From the NCBI GenBank assembly GCA_964228555.1, contig CAXQZU010000052.1, forward strand, positions 95,000-158,999: a stretch of 64,000 bases of DNA, read 5' to 3'. A program made the translations under genes and the position numbers. Numbering within the stretch: the first letter of the stretch is position 1; every line of letters starts with the position of its first letter. Below the pieces are notes generated by a model. That model was not told where the DNA came from. It ran no database searches and saw only the letters and a program-made list of their open reading frames with translations. Source of the stretch: CAXQZU01 sp964228555 (GTDB lineage: Bacteria > Planctomycetota > PLA2 > JAEUHO01). This document shows positions 50,921 to 60,083 of this stretch, one piece after another.

Positions 50921-53900
50921 GCGCGAGCAGGCACCTCCCCCGCTGGACCTCGGGACCCTGGGCGACCGCCTCGCGTCGCTGCTGGGACGGGAGCGCACTG
51001 TCCGCGTCGGGGGGCTCGAGGGCCCCGCCCTGGCCTACGTGGCCGCCGCGCTTGCCCAGCGCCACGGGGCGGTGCTGGTCGTGGTTCCCGACGCGCAGGC
51101 GCACGACAGGCTGCGGCTGGACCTCGGCACGCTGCTGCCGGGCGTGGCACGGGCCTTCCCGGCCTGGCCGCGCGCGCAGGGCGGCACGCCGCCCGACGCG
51201 GAGGTGCTGGGCGCGCGCACCGAGACGCTCTCGAGCCTGCGCGAGGCGCGCCTCGCCGCTGCGGCGGGGCGCACGCTCCCGCTGGTGGTGGTGGCCTCGC
51301 TGCCCGCGCTGCTCCAGCAGGTGCCCGCACCGCACGTCATCGACCGCGCCGCCCTCGCGCTGGCGGCGGGCCAGCAGCGCGCCCCCGGCGTGCTGCTGGA
51401 GCACCTGGCGCTGTGCGGCTACGTGCGTGTGCCCGCCGTCGAGGCGCCCGGGGAGTTCGCCGCGCGGGGCGGCGTCGTGGACACCTGGCCGCTGGGACGT
51501 GCCGGGCCGGTGCGCATGGACTTCCTGGGCGACGAGCTGGAGTCGCTGCGCGAGATGGACCCTGCCACGCAGCGCAGCGGGGCTTCCCTCGCGCAGGCCG
51601 ACCTGCTCGTGCTGCCGCCGGAGCGCGTTCGGACGCCCGACCGTGACGGCGGCTCCGGGCCCCTGTGCGACCACCTGCCGCCGCAGGCGCTGGTGGTGCT
51701 GGCCGGGCCCGAGTCGCTGGCCGACGCGGCGGCGCGCCTGGCCGCGGGAGCCGGGGCCGAGGGCCGCCAGGCGCTCACGCGCCTCCAGCAGGCCCTGCAC
51801 GAGCGGCCCGTGCTGGAGGCAGGACCGGTGGCGCTGGGCCCGATGGGCCACCTCGACGTGGAGGCCGGCGGTGCCGACATGCTGCGAGGCGTGGCGGCGC
51901 TGCGGGCCGAGCCGCTGCCCGCGCCTGCGGTGCGCGCGCCGGCCCGGCCCGCCGGGCGCGGCGCGGCCCGCCCCACCGCCGGGCCGGCCACGCCTCCGCC
52001 GCCCGTGCCGCGGACCACCAGCACCCAGCGCATCGTGCAGGCCTTCACGGCGCTGGCCCGGCGCGCGCCGCGCGTCATCGTCTACCGCCGTGCGGCCGGC
52101 GAGCAGGAGCGGCTGGCCGAGCTGCTGGCCGAGCACGCCCCGGACGTCAAGGTCGCCTTCGCCGAGGGCACGCTCTCGCGCTCGTTCGTGTTCGGCCCCA
52201 CCGGCACGGCCCACGTGGCCTACGACGACCTCGTGGACCTGCCGCTGCGCGAGCGGCGCCCGGGCCTGCGCGGGCCGCGCCAGCGACCGCTGGCCGACGT
52301 GCTGGAGCTGGAGCCCGGGATGGCCGTGGTGCACCTGCACCACGGCGTGGGCATCTTCCGCGGGCTGGTCACGCTGGACGGGCAGGACGGGCCCGGCGAG
52401 TTCCTCGCGCTGGGCTTCGCGGAGGGCACGACCGTCTACGTGCCCGTGGCGCGCATCGACCTCGTGCAGCGCTACGTGGGCACGGGCGCGCGACCGCGCC
52501 TGTCGCGGCTGGGCGGCAGCGAGTGGGAAGGCCGCAAGAAGGCCGTGGCCGAGGCCGTCGAGGAGGTGGCCGAGGAGCTGCTGGAGCTGCAGGCCGCCCG
52601 CCAGCGCCGCCACGCTGCGGCCCTGCCGGCCGACAGCCGCTGGCAGCGGGAGTTCGAGGAGGCCTTCCCCCACGCGCTCACGCCCGACCAGGAGAGCGCC
52701 GTGCGCGCGATCAAGGCCGACCTCGAGGGCCCACGACCGATGGACCGCCTGCTGTGCGGCGACGTGGGCTACGGCAAGACGGAGGTGGCGCTGCGCGCCA
52801 TCTTCAAGGTGCTGGCGGCGGGCCGGCAGGCCGCGGTGCTGGTGCCCACCAAGGTCCTGTGCGAGCAGCACGTGCGCACCTTCGCGCAACGCCTGGCCCC
52901 CTACCCGCTGCGCGTGCGGCCCCTCTCCTCGCTGCACCCGCCCGCCGAGAACCGCGCCACGCTGCAGATGCTGGCCGAGGGCAGCGTGGACCTCGTGGTG
53001 GGCACGCACCGCCTGTTGAGCGCGGACGTGCGCTTCCACCGCCTGGGGCTGGTGGTCGTGGACGAGGAGCAGCGCTTCGGCGTCCAGCACAAGGAGCGGC
53101 TCAAGGCGCTGCGCGCCGAGGTGGACGTGCTCAGCCTCTCGGCCACGCCCATCCCGCGCACGCTGCACATGGCGCTGCTGGGCATCCGCGACATCAGCAA
53201 CCTCACCACGCCGCCGCTGGGCCGCCATCCTGTCGAGACCCGCGTGCTGCGCGAGAGCGAGGAGGCCATCGAGATGGCGCTGCGCCGCGAGCTGGACCGC
53301 GGCGGGCAGGCCTTCCTCGTCTCCAGCCGCATCGCCGAGCTGCCGCTCGTCGCCCTGCAGCTGCGCGAGCGCATCCCCGAGGCGCGGCTGGCCGAGATCC
53401 ACGGGCGCATGGACAAGGAGCAGGTGGAGTCGCGCATGGTGAGCTTCGTGCGCGGCGAGGTGGACGTGCTGCTGGCCACGACCATCATCGAGTCGGGCCT
53501 CGACATCCCCAACGCCAACACCATCGTGGTGCGCGACGCCGACCGCTACGGGCTGGCCGAGCTCCACCAGCTGCGTGGCCGCGTGGGCCGCGAGCAGCGG
53601 CAGGCCTACGCCCTGCTGTTGCTGCCCGAGCAGCGCAGCATCAACGCCGAGGCGCGCGAGCGCTTGAAGGCCATCGAGGAGTACAGCGAGCTGGGCGCGG
53701 GCTTCCGCATCGCGATGCGCGACCTGGAGATCCGCGGCGCGGGCAACCTGCTGGGGGCACGCCAGTCGGGGCACATCGCCGACGTGGGCTACGAGCTCTA
53801 CTGCCGCATGCTGGCCGAGGCGGTGCGCCGGGCCCGCGGGCTGGGCCCCCCGCCGCCCACGCCGGCCTGGCTCGCCATCGACCTGCCCGCCGGCGTGCCC

Positions 53901-54314
53901 GAGGGCTGGGTCAGCGACGAGCGCGAGAAGTTCCGCCTGCTGCGGCGCGTGTCCGCCACCGAGACGACCGAGGACCTCGCCTCGCTGCAGGAGGAGCTGG
54001 TGGAGCGCTTCGGCGGCCCGCCTCCCGAGGTGGCGCGCCTGCTGCTGGCGCAGCGCGTGCGCATCGTGGCGGGCCACGCCGGCCTCGCCTCCATCGCGGG
54101 CGCGGAGGTCCCGGGCGCCATGCTGCGCGAGGTCGACGGCTCGCGCGCGCTGGACCGGCTCGTGGGTGCGGGCCTGCCGCTGCGGCGCATGGACGGGCAC
54201 ACCGCCTTCCTGCCGCTGCCCGGCACGCACGGCGCCGAGGCCACGGTGCAGGGCGTGCTGGATGCCCTCGAGCAGGCCCGCGCGCGCAGCGGGCCACGGG
54301 CCGCGCCGCGCTAG
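50919..54314 (+). CDS. mfd: Transcription-repair coupling factor Mfd
   Basis: Protein of 1131 residues. It removes RNA polymerase stalled at lesions and recruits UvrA. The N-terminal UvrB-like domains (PGEFAARGGVVDTWPLGRAGPVRMDFLGDELESLREMD, in parts) lead to the RNA-polymerase-interacting domain (GMAVVHLHHGVGIFRGLVTL). The RecG-like helicase has LTPDQESAVRAI, Walker A GDVGYGKTEVALRA, VVVDEEQRFGVQHKERLK, SATPIPRTLHMALLGIRDIS and TTIIESGLDIPNANT. The C-terminal TRCF domain ends with HTAFLPLPG. GTG is the only good start; it lies in a palindrome. It converges on rnc. Confidence 0.96.
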   Translation: MREQAPPPLDLGTLGDRLASLLGRERTVRVGGLEGPALAYVAAALAQRHGAVLVVVPDAQAHDRLRLDLGTLLPGVARAFPAWPRAQGGTPPDAEVLGARTETLSSLREARLAAAAGRTLPLVVVASLPALLQQVPAPHVIDRAALALAAGQQRAPGVLLEHLALCGYVRVPAVEAPGEFAARGGVVDTWPLGRAGPVRMDFLGDELESLREMDPATQRSGASLAQADLLVLPPERVRTPDRDGGSGPLCDHLPPQALVVLAGPESLADAAARLAAGAGAEGRQALTRLQQALHERPVLEAGPVALGPMGHLDVEAGGADMLRGVAALRAEPLPAPAVRAPARPAGRGAARPTAGPATPPPPVPRTTSTQRIVQAFTALARRAPRVIVYRRAAGEQERLAELLAEHAPDVKVAFAEGTLSRSFVFGPTGTAHVAYDDLVDLPLRERRPGLRGPRQRPLADVLELEPGMAVVHLHHGVGIFRGLVTLDGQDGPGEFLALGFAEGTTVYVPVARIDLVQRYVGTGARPRLSRLGGSEWEGRKKAVAEAVEEVAEELLELQAARQRRHAAALPADSRWQREFEEAFPHALTPDQESAVRAIKADLEGPRPMDRLLCGDVGYGKTEVALRAIFKVLAAGRQAAVLVPTKVLCEQHVRTFAQRLAPYPLRVRPLSSLHPPAENRATLQMLAEGSVDLVVGTHRLLSADVRFHRLGLVVVDEEQRFGVQHKERLKALRAEVDVLSLSATPIPRTLHMALLGIRDISNLTTPPLGRHPVETRVLRESEEAIEMALRRELDRGGQAFLVSSRIAELPLVALQLRERIPEARLAEIHGRMDKEQVESRMVSFVRGEVDVLLATTIIESGLDIPNANTIVVRDADRYGLAELHQLRGRVGREQRQAYALLLLPEQRSINAEARERLKAIEEYSELGAGFRIAMRDLEIRGAGNLLGARQSGHIADVGYELYCRMLAEAVRRARGLGPPPPTPAWLAIDLPAGVPEGWVSDEREKFRLLRRVSATETTEDLASLQEELVERFGGPPPEVARLLLAQRVRIVAGHAGLASIAGAEVPGAMLREVDGSRALDRLVGAGLPLRRMDGHTAFLPLPGTHGAEATVQGVLDALEQARARSGPRAAPR

Positions 54315-54356
54315 CGGACGGATGCCCGGGCAGGCGCGCGCAGTGCGGCGGGCACG

Positions 54357-55511
54357 CTAGAGGCCGCTGGCGAAGCCATCGTCCGGCGGCGCCACCCACG
54401 CCGCAGGGGCCTTGCGCCGGGCCTCGACGGAGCCGAGGTGGTGCGCGCCGCCCGCCGCCGGCGGCGCCGCGGCATCCCGCGGCGGCGCGCCCCCCTCGAG
54501 GCCCTCGCTGAAGCCCGGGCTGGACGCGGCGGCTCGCAACGGCGACGGCGCGCCCTCGGCCCGCGGCGGCGCCCCTCGCCCCGCCCGCGCGGGCACGGGA
54601 TCGCGGGCCTGCCCGGCGCCGCCGGCAGCGGGAACCGTGGCGCGGGCCCAGCCCGCAGGCGGCGCGGGCGAGGCCTCGTCCTCGCCGTCCTCCAGCGCGG
54701 GCGGCGGCAGGTCAGCCCCCGCCTCGGTGCGCGGCGGCGGCGTGAGGTCGTCGTCGAGGTGCTCGCCCACGTCGCGCGCGCCCTGCAGCACGCCGGCCTC
54801 GCCCTCCTCGCGCGCACGCCGGCGCCCGCGCCCGCGGCGCTGGAAGGCCTCCAGCGCGAGCCGCGCGGCTTCCTGCTCGGCTTCCTTCTTCGTGCTGCCG
54901 CCCGCGCGGCCCCACTCCTGCCCGCGGATGATGGCGGCGACCACGAACTGCTTGCGGTGGTCGGGCCCGCCCTCCTCCAGCGTGCGGTAGGTGGGCGTGA
55001 GGCGCATGGCTTCCTGCACCTCGTGCTGCAGCAGGCTCTTGTAGTTCTTGGCGCCGCGGTCCTCGAGCATGGCCTCGAGCTCCTCGCCCAGGTGGCGCAG
55101 CACGAACTCGCGCGCAGGGAAGTAGCCCGCGTCGAGGTAGATGGCCCCGATCACGCTCTCGACGAGGTTGGCGGTCACGCTCACGGGCAGCTCGTCGCGG
55201 CGGCCCACGCCGCGCGCAAAGTCCGCGAAGCTCACGAGCCCCAGGCGCTGCGAGGCCCGGAACAGGCTGCCGCGCGAGACGATGGCGCTCTTGAGGCGGG
55301 TGAGCTCGCCCTCGGCCTGGTCAGGCAGCTGGCGGTAGAGCTCCTCGGTCACCACGAGGCCCAGCACCGAGTCGCCGAGGAACTCCAGGCGCTCGTTGCA
55401 CTCACGCTCCGGCGTGCGGAGCGAGGAGTGCGTGAGCGCCACCTCCAGCAACATGGGGTTGGCGAAGTGGTAGCCGATCACCCGCTGGCACTCGGCCAGG
55501 TCGGTGGGCAT
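54357..55511 (-). CDS. rnc: Ribonuclease III with long disordered C-terminal tail
   Basis: Protein of 384 residues, whereas the family is usually 220-250. The nuclease domain has the signature ERLEFLGDSVLG with metal-binding Glu43 and Asp47, and the second acidic pair in NLVESVIGAIYLDAG. The dsRNA-binding domain (about 155-225) reads YKSLLQHEVQEAMRLTPTY, then GGSTKKEAEQEAARLALEAF. The last 160 residues are Pro/Ala/Gly/Arg-rich and unstructured in appearance. It processes rRNA and cleaves structured RNA. The ATG at 55511 follows a long leader with a nested hairpin. Confidence 0.95.
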   Translation of the reverse strand: MPTDLAECQRVIGYHFANPMLLEVALTHSSLRTPERECNERLEFLGDSVLGLVVTEELYRQLPDQAEGELTRLKSAIVSRGSLFRASQRLGLVSFADFARGVGRRDELPVSVTANLVESVIGAIYLDAGYFPAREFVLRHLGEELEAMLEDRGAKNYKSLLQHEVQEAMRLTPTYRTLEEGGPDHRKQFVVAAIIRGQEWGRAGGSTKKEAEQEAARLALEAFQRRGRGRRRAREEGEAGVLQGARDVGEHLDDDLTPPPRTEAGADLPPPALEDGEDEASPAPPAGWARATVPAAGGAGQARDPVPARAGRGAPPRAEGAPSPLRAAASSPGFSEGLEGGAPPRDAAAPPAAGGAHHLGSVEARRKAPAAWVAPPDDGFASGL

Positions 55512-55533
55512 GCAGGCGTCCGGGGGGTGGCAT

Positions 55534-55574
55534 GCGTCCGCACGGCACCGGTGCCGTGCAGGGGCAGCGGACGC
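55534..55574 (-). promoter_or_regulatory. Nested inverted repeat in rnc leader
   Basis: A 20-bp perfect palindrome (55540-55559, arms GCACGGCACC and GGTGCCGTGC) sits inside outer arms GCGTCCG (55534-55540) and CGGACGC (55568-55574). It starts 23 bases upstream of the rnc ATG. In several bacteria RNase III cuts a stem in its own leader to lower its synthesis, so this is a candidate autoregulatory target. Confidence 0.5.
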
Positions 55575-55664
55575 GGGCCAGGACCGCTCCCGGCCGGCGC
55601 CCGTTCGCGTCAGGCTGCCTCGCAAGGATCGCGGCCACAGCCCCCACCGGCTGCAACCGCACCT

Positions 55665-55670
55665 ACCCTA
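55665..55670 (-). promoter_or_regulatory. Candidate -10 box of rnc
   Basis: TAGGGT on the minus strand, which would give rnc a leader of about 147 bases containing the nested hairpin. It is the best match to the local -10 pattern in the purH-rnc gap. Confidence 0.35.
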
Positions 55671-55755
55671 GCACCCGCATGCCCCAGCCCCAGCAACGGG
55701 CGCGTGACCCCGGCTCGCGCCGCGCGCGCGGGCGGCGGGGCCCGGCGGCCGCGCC

Positions 55756-57378
55756 CTAGTGGCGGAAGTGCCGACGTCCCGTGAAGAGCATCGCCGCCTG
55801 GCGCGCGTCGCACAGGGCCACCGCCGCCTCGTCGTTGCGGCTGCCGCCGGGCTGGGCCAGCGCGGTCACGCCCAGCGCCAGGGCCGCCTCGATGCCGTCG
55901 TTGAAGGGGTAGAAGGCGTCGCTGGCCACCACGGCGCCGGCCAGCGAGCCGCCTGTCTCGGCGGCCCAGCGCCGCGCACGCGTCGCAGCGATCTCCGTGG
56001 CCTCCACGCGGCTCATCTGGCCCGCGCCCACGCCCACCGCCGTCAGGTCGCGGGCCAGCACGATGGCATTGCTGCGCACGTGCTTCACCACGGCGCAGGC
56101 AAAGGCGAGGTCGGCAGCCTCGCGCTCGCTGGGCGCCCGCCGCGTCACGACGCGCGGGTGCCCCGGCTCGTAGAGCCCCCCGTCGCGTTCCTGCGCCAGC
56201 AGCCCGCCGTCCAGCCCGCGCACGTCCAGCCCAGCCGGTGCCGACCACGTGCGGCCCGCATCCAGGATGCGCAGGCTACGGCCCCAGCGCGGGGCGCTGG
56301 CGGCGAGGAACACCTCCTCGGCGCCGGGCTCCACGCCCGGGCACACCAGCACCTCGAAGAAGCGCTCGGGAACCGCCATGGCGCGCGCCAGCGCCACGTC
56401 CAGCGGGCGGTTGAGGGCCAGCACGCCGCCGAAGGCGCTGCGCGGGTCGCAGGCCACGGCGGCCTCGTAGGCCGCAGCCAGCGCCGGGCGCATGGCCACG
56501 CCGCAGGGGTTGGCGTGCTTGACCACCACGCAGGCCGGCTGCGCCAGCTCGCGCACCAGCGCCCACGCCGCCTCGGCATCGCCGTAGTTGTTGAACGAGA
56601 GCTCCTTGCCGCCCAGCACGCGCGCGCGCACCAGGCTGCCGGGGGGCGCCGCGGGATCGACGTAGAGCGCGCCCTGCTGGTGCGGGTTCTCGCCGTAGCG
56701 CAGCACCTGCGCCTTGCGCGCCGTGCCCAGCGTGGGCGGCAGCACCTCGCCCGCCTGCCGCGCCAGCCACGCCGAGATGGCCGCGTCGTAGGCCGAGGTG
56801 CGCGCATACGCGGCGATGGCCAGCGCCTCGCGCAGCGACGCGGACAGCCGGCCCTCGTGCACCTCGAGGTCGGCCTGCACGGCCGCGTACTGCGACGGAT
56901 CGGTGACCACGCCCACGCTGCGGTGGTTCTTGGCCGCGCTGCGGATCATGGCCGGGCCGCCGATGTCCACCTGCTCGATGGCCTCGGCGCGCGTGACGCC
57001 GGGCCGCGCCACGGTGGCCTCGAAGGGGTAGAGGCTCACCACCAGCAGGTCGATGGGCTCGATGCCGTGCTGGGCCATGGCCGCCACGTGCGCGTCCACG
57101 TCCCTCAGCGCCAGCAGGCCGCCGTGCACGCGCGGGTGCAGCGTCTTCACGCGCCCGTCCATCATCTCGGGGAAGCCCGTGACCTCGCTCACGTCCACCA
57201 CCGCGAGGCCGGCCTCGCGCCGCGTGCGCGCCGTGCCGCCGGTCGAGAGCAGCGTCACGCCGCGCGCGGCCAGCGCCTGCGCGAAGGGCACCAAGCCCTG
57301 CTTGTCGTGCACCGAGAGCAGCGCGCGGCGCACGCGCGGCGCCGCATCGCCTGCCGGGAGCGGAGAGGGGCCAGCCAT
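55756..57378 (-). CDS. purH: Bifunctional AICAR formyltransferase / IMP cyclohydrolase
   Basis: Protein of 540 residues carrying out the last two steps of IMP synthesis. The N-terminal MGS-like cyclohydrolase has RALLSVHDKQGLVPFAQALAARGV, LLSTGGTA, GFPEMMDGRVKTLHPRVHGGLL and the IGGPAMIRSAAKNH motif. The C-terminal transformylase has LRYGENPHQQGALY, VVKHANPCGVA with catalytic Lys-His, and AFPF-like DAFYPFNDGIEAAL. All are typical. It lies upstream of rnc on the same strand, with a 244-base gap. Confidence 0.96.
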   Translation of the reverse strand: MAGPSPLPAGDAAPRVRRALLSVHDKQGLVPFAQALAARGVTLLSTGGTARTRREAGLAVVDVSEVTGFPEMMDGRVKTLHPRVHGGLLALRDVDAHVAAMAQHGIEPIDLLVVSLYPFEATVARPGVTRAEAIEQVDIGGPAMIRSAAKNHRSVGVVTDPSQYAAVQADLEVHEGRLSASLREALAIAAYARTSAYDAAISAWLARQAGEVLPPTLGTARKAQVLRYGENPHQQGALYVDPAAPPGSLVRARVLGGKELSFNNYGDAEAAWALVRELAQPACVVVKHANPCGVAMRPALAAAYEAAVACDPRSAFGGVLALNRPLDVALARAMAVPERFFEVLVCPGVEPGAEEVFLAASAPRWGRSLRILDAGRTWSAPAGLDVRGLDGGLLAQERDGGLYEPGHPRVVTRRAPSEREAADLAFACAVVKHVRSNAIVLARDLTAVGVGAGQMSRVEATEIAATRARRWAAETGGSLAGAVVASDAFYPFNDGIEAALALGVTALAQPGGSRNDEAAVALCDARQAAMLFTGRRHFRH

Positions 57379-57460
57379 GCCGTCATCGTGCCCGCGCACC
57401 CCGACAGGCCGGGGCGGCCCGGGCGCGCCTGCGCGCCAGCGCCCCAGCAACGCCTGCGCG

Positions 57461-58571
57461 CTAGCGCCCCAGCAGCGAGCGCAGGTGGGCCTCCATCAGG
57501 CCCGTGAGGTCGCCGTCCAGCACGCCCTCCACGTCGCTGGTCTCGAAGTCGGTGCGGTGGTCCTTCACCATCTGGTAGGGCTGCATCACGTAGGAACGGA
57601 TCTGGCTGCCCCAGGCCACGTCGCCCTTCTCGTCGTAGCGGCTGGCCGCGCTGGCCTGCCGCTTCTCCTCCTCCAGCCGCAGCAGCTTGGCCATCAGCAT
57701 CTGCATGGCCATCTTCTTGTTGCGGTGCTGGCTGCGCTCGTTCTGGCAGGCGGCCACCACCCCGGTGGGCTTGTGGCGGATGCGCACCGCCGACTCGGTC
57801 TTGTTCACGTGCTGCCCGCCCGCGCCGCCGGCGCGGTAGGTCTCCACCTCGATGTCGGCGTCCTTGATGGTGATCTCGGCGTCTTCCTCCACCAGCGGCG
57901 TGACGTCCACGGCGGCGAAGGTGGTCTGGCGCCGCTTCTGCGCGTCGAAGGGGCTGATGCGCACGAGGCGGTGCACGCCCGTCTCGCTCTTGAGGTAGCC
58001 GAAGGCATAGGGCCCACGCACCTCGATGAGCGCGCCGCGCACGCCGGCCTCGTCGTTGGGCGTGCGGTCGACCTCCTTGACGCTGAAGCCCTGGCGCTCG
58101 GCCCAGCGCGCGTACATGCGCTCGAGCATCTCGGCCCAGTCGCAGGCCTCGGTGCCGCCGGCGCCGGCCGAGACCTGCACGAAGGCGCCGCCGGCGTCAT
58201 GCGGGCCGGCCAGCATCGCGCGCAGCTCCAGCCGGCGCAGGTCGGCCTCCAGCCGCGCCGTGGCCTCCTCGGCCTCGCCCAGCGCGGGAGCGTCGCCCGC
58301 CTCCACCGCGAGGTCCAGCATCACGCCCGCGTCCTCGAGGTCCTTCTCGAAGCGCGTCCAGGGCTCGACCACGGCGCGCAGCACCTTGAGCTGCTCCACG
58401 GTGGCCTGCGCGCGCTCGGGGGCGTCCCAGAAGCCGGGCTCGGCCATGCGGGCCTCGACGGCCGCGATGGAGCCGCGCTTGGCGGCGAGGTCAAAGCCGC
58501 CCGCGGACCGTGGCGAGCTGCTCGGTGAGCCCGGCGAGGCGGGCGCGCAGGTCGTTGGCGGAGGCGGGCAT
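57461..58571 (-). CDS. prfB: Peptide chain release factor 2, with programmed +1 frameshift
   Basis: Protein of 369 residues after frameshifting; terminates translation at UGA and UAA. The first 26 codons ([15 protein letters not shown]..) end at CTT TGA C. Slipping one base forward at CTT continues as [17 protein letters not shown]. Later come the tripeptide SPF in [11 protein letters not shown] and the GGQ loop [19 protein letters not shown] that triggers peptide release. The ATG at 58571 has TACAGT 6 bases upstream. The UGA in the frameshift site lets low RF2 levels raise its own synthesis. Confidence 0.95.
58490..58496 (-). other. prfB programmed frameshift site
   Basis: CTTTGAC on the minus strand, the canonical RF2 slip heptamer with UGA as the in-frame stop at 58493-58491. 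The upstream bases CGCGGGCGG are only weakly Shine-Dalgarno-like compared with the AGGGGG of E. coli. Confidence 0.9.
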
Positions 58572-58577
58572 GCGCCC

Positions 58578-58583
58578 ACTGTA
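58578..58583 (-). promoter_or_regulatory. -10 box of prfB, leaderless type
   Basis: TACAGT on the minus strand, 6 bases before the ATG at 58571. This supports the start needed for the frameshift reading. Confidence 0.55.
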
Positions 58584-58621
58584 CGCGCACGCCTGCCGCA
58601 CGCCAGCCGTGCGCGGCCGGC

Positions 58622-60001
58622 TCACGGGCTGCCGTCGACGAAGGTGCCGCCGGTGGCCTCGGCCAGCGCGCGCAGCAGCACGTGGGCGTCCTGGCTGGCC
58701 CCCACGGCGTGCAGGGGCGTGGCCGGCTGCGCCCACGCACGCACCTCGCGCAGCAAGTCGCTGGCGCGCGTGAACCGCCCCACGTTGGGCTCGCCGTCCG
58801 TGAGCAGGAACAGCGCGTCCAGCGGGGGCTCGCCGGCCACGGCCTGGCGCCCACGGCCGCCCATCCCAAAGGCCCGCTCGAGGCTGTCGTGCACGTTGGT
58901 GGAGGCCATGGGCTCCAGCGCCAGGAACCAGTCCACCGCGCGCACCTTCTGCACGGGATGCGCGCGCACGAGCCGGGGCGACCACGCCATCGGCTGCTCG
59001 TGGAACGCCACGAGGCCGAAGCGGTCCTCGCTGGAGAGATCCTTGAGCGTGGCCAGCAGCTCGCGCCGCGCACGGTCCAGCGGCGGGCCTTGCATGCTGT
59101 GGCTGGTGTCGCAGCAGAAGACCACGCGCGTGCCGTGCGGCTTGCGCGGGATCGGGATCCCGTAGAAGCGCGGCTGGTGCGCCCCCTCGGGCTGTGCGTA
59201 GCGCCCGTCGGGGTCCTCGCCGGGCGCCGCGGGCCCTGCGGTGCCGGCCTTCTCGCGCTGCGCACGCCACCAGGCGGCCCACGGCTCCTGCGCGGGCGGC
59301 AGCGGCTCGCCCGTCAGCCGGCGCAAGCCCTCCCACGCATGCACGCGCGGGCAGGCATCCTCGTGGCCCATCAGCTCCACCAGCGCGCCGAGGGCCCGCG
59401 GCCCGCCGCGCCGCGCGAGGCCCAGGGCCCGCCCCGACTCCTCCACCCAGTCGGCACCCTCGCGCGCCTCGCGCAGGCGCAGGTCGGCGGCGGTGGCCCC
59501 GGCCTGCCCCAGCGCCTCCAGCGCAAGCGCGCGCTGCGTGCCGGGACGCGCCTTGTCGCTGGCGGCCTCCAGCAAGAGCGTGAGCAGCGCATCGGCGATG
59601 GTGCCCGGCTGCAGGCCGTCGATGGCGGCACGCAGCACGGGCTCGGGCTGGCGCTCGTCGAGCGCGGCGTAGAACCACAGCTGCTGCCCGGGCCAGGTGG
59701 TCGCGCGGGCCAGCGCCTGCGCCGCGAGCGCGCGCTCGTCCTCGGCGCGCAGGCGCAGCACCTCGCCCAGCAGCGGCAGCAGGCGCGACTCCAGCGCGGC
59801 GTCCTGTGCCATCACGCCGGCCAGCTCGGCCAGCGCCGCCTTGCGCCGTGACGCCTCGCGCGAGCCCAGCGCCGCCGACAGCCGTGCCGCACGCGCGGCC
59901 CCCGGGCTGGGCGGCTCGGCGGGATGCGCACCCGAGGCGGCCCCCAGCAGGAGCACCGGCAGCAGCAGCCGGGGCAGCCAGGCAGCGCAGGCACGCGGCA
60001 T
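58622..60001 (-). CDS. Secreted HEAT-repeat plus von Willebrand factor A protein
   Basis: Protein of 459 residues. A signal peptide (LPRLLLPVLLLGAASGAHPAE) is followed by helical HEAT-like repeats to about residue 250 (RKAALAELAGVMAQ, LALEALGQAGATAADL, ALGALVELMGHED). A VWA domain from about 290 has the MIDAS motif DTSHSM in VVFCCDTSHSMQG, then DRFGLVAFHEQP, STNVHDSLERAF and LFLLTDGEPNVG. A metal-dependent protein-binding role outside the cytoplasm is likely. ATG 60001 follows GGAG. TAGCCT is further upstream. Confidence 0.85.
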   Translation of the reverse strand: MPRACAAWLPRLLLPVLLLGAASGAHPAEPPSPGAARAARLSAALGSREASRRKAALAELAGVMAQDAALESRLLPLLGEVLRLRAEDERALAAQALARATTWPGQQLWFYAALDERQPEPVLRAAIDGLQPGTIADALLTLLLEAASDKARPGTQRALALEALGQAGATAADLRLREAREGADWVEESGRALGLARRGGPRALGALVELMGHEDACPRVHAWEGLRRLTGEPLPPAQEPWAAWWRAQREKAGTAGPAAPGEDPDGRYAQPEGAHQPRFYGIPIPRKPHGTRVVFCCDTSHSMQGPPLDRARRELLATLKDLSSEDRFGLVAFHEQPMAWSPRLVRAHPVQKVRAVDWFLALEPMASTNVHDSLERAFGMGGRGRQAVAGEPPLDALFLLTDGEPNVGRFTRASDLLREVRAWAQPATPLHAVGASQDAHVLLRALAEATGGTFVDGSP

Positions 60002-60029
60002 CGACGCAGGCTCCGTGGGCAGGCCGGGC

Positions 60030-60035
60030 AGGCTA
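60030..60035 (-). promoter_or_regulatory. -10 box of HEAT/VWA gene
   Basis: TAGCCT on the minus strand, 28 bases before ATG 60001, with GGAG between. Confidence 0.4.
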
Positions 60036-60071
60036 CCGGCAGGCGTGCGTCCACGGGCGGCCGCGGCTGTG

Positions 60072-60077
60072 TATGCT
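60072..60077 (+). promoter_or_regulatory. -10 box of small membrane protein gene, leaderless type
   Basis: TATGCT, 6 bases before the ATG at 60084. It makes this very short gene more believable. Confidence 0.5.
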
Positions 60078-60083
60078 CCCGCC

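Noticed and set aside
49776..54230. A 1484-codon open frame opposite mfd
   Set aside because: Its product is His/Ala/Gly/Gln-rich noise typical of the reverse strand of a GC-rich gene. mfd on the other strand has all family motifs.
58494..58579. Separate prfB start in the downstream frame at 58579
   Set aside because: Its first 28 residues are Pro/Ser noise. The other frame gives a normal RF2 N-terminus that joins at the CTTTGAC slip site.
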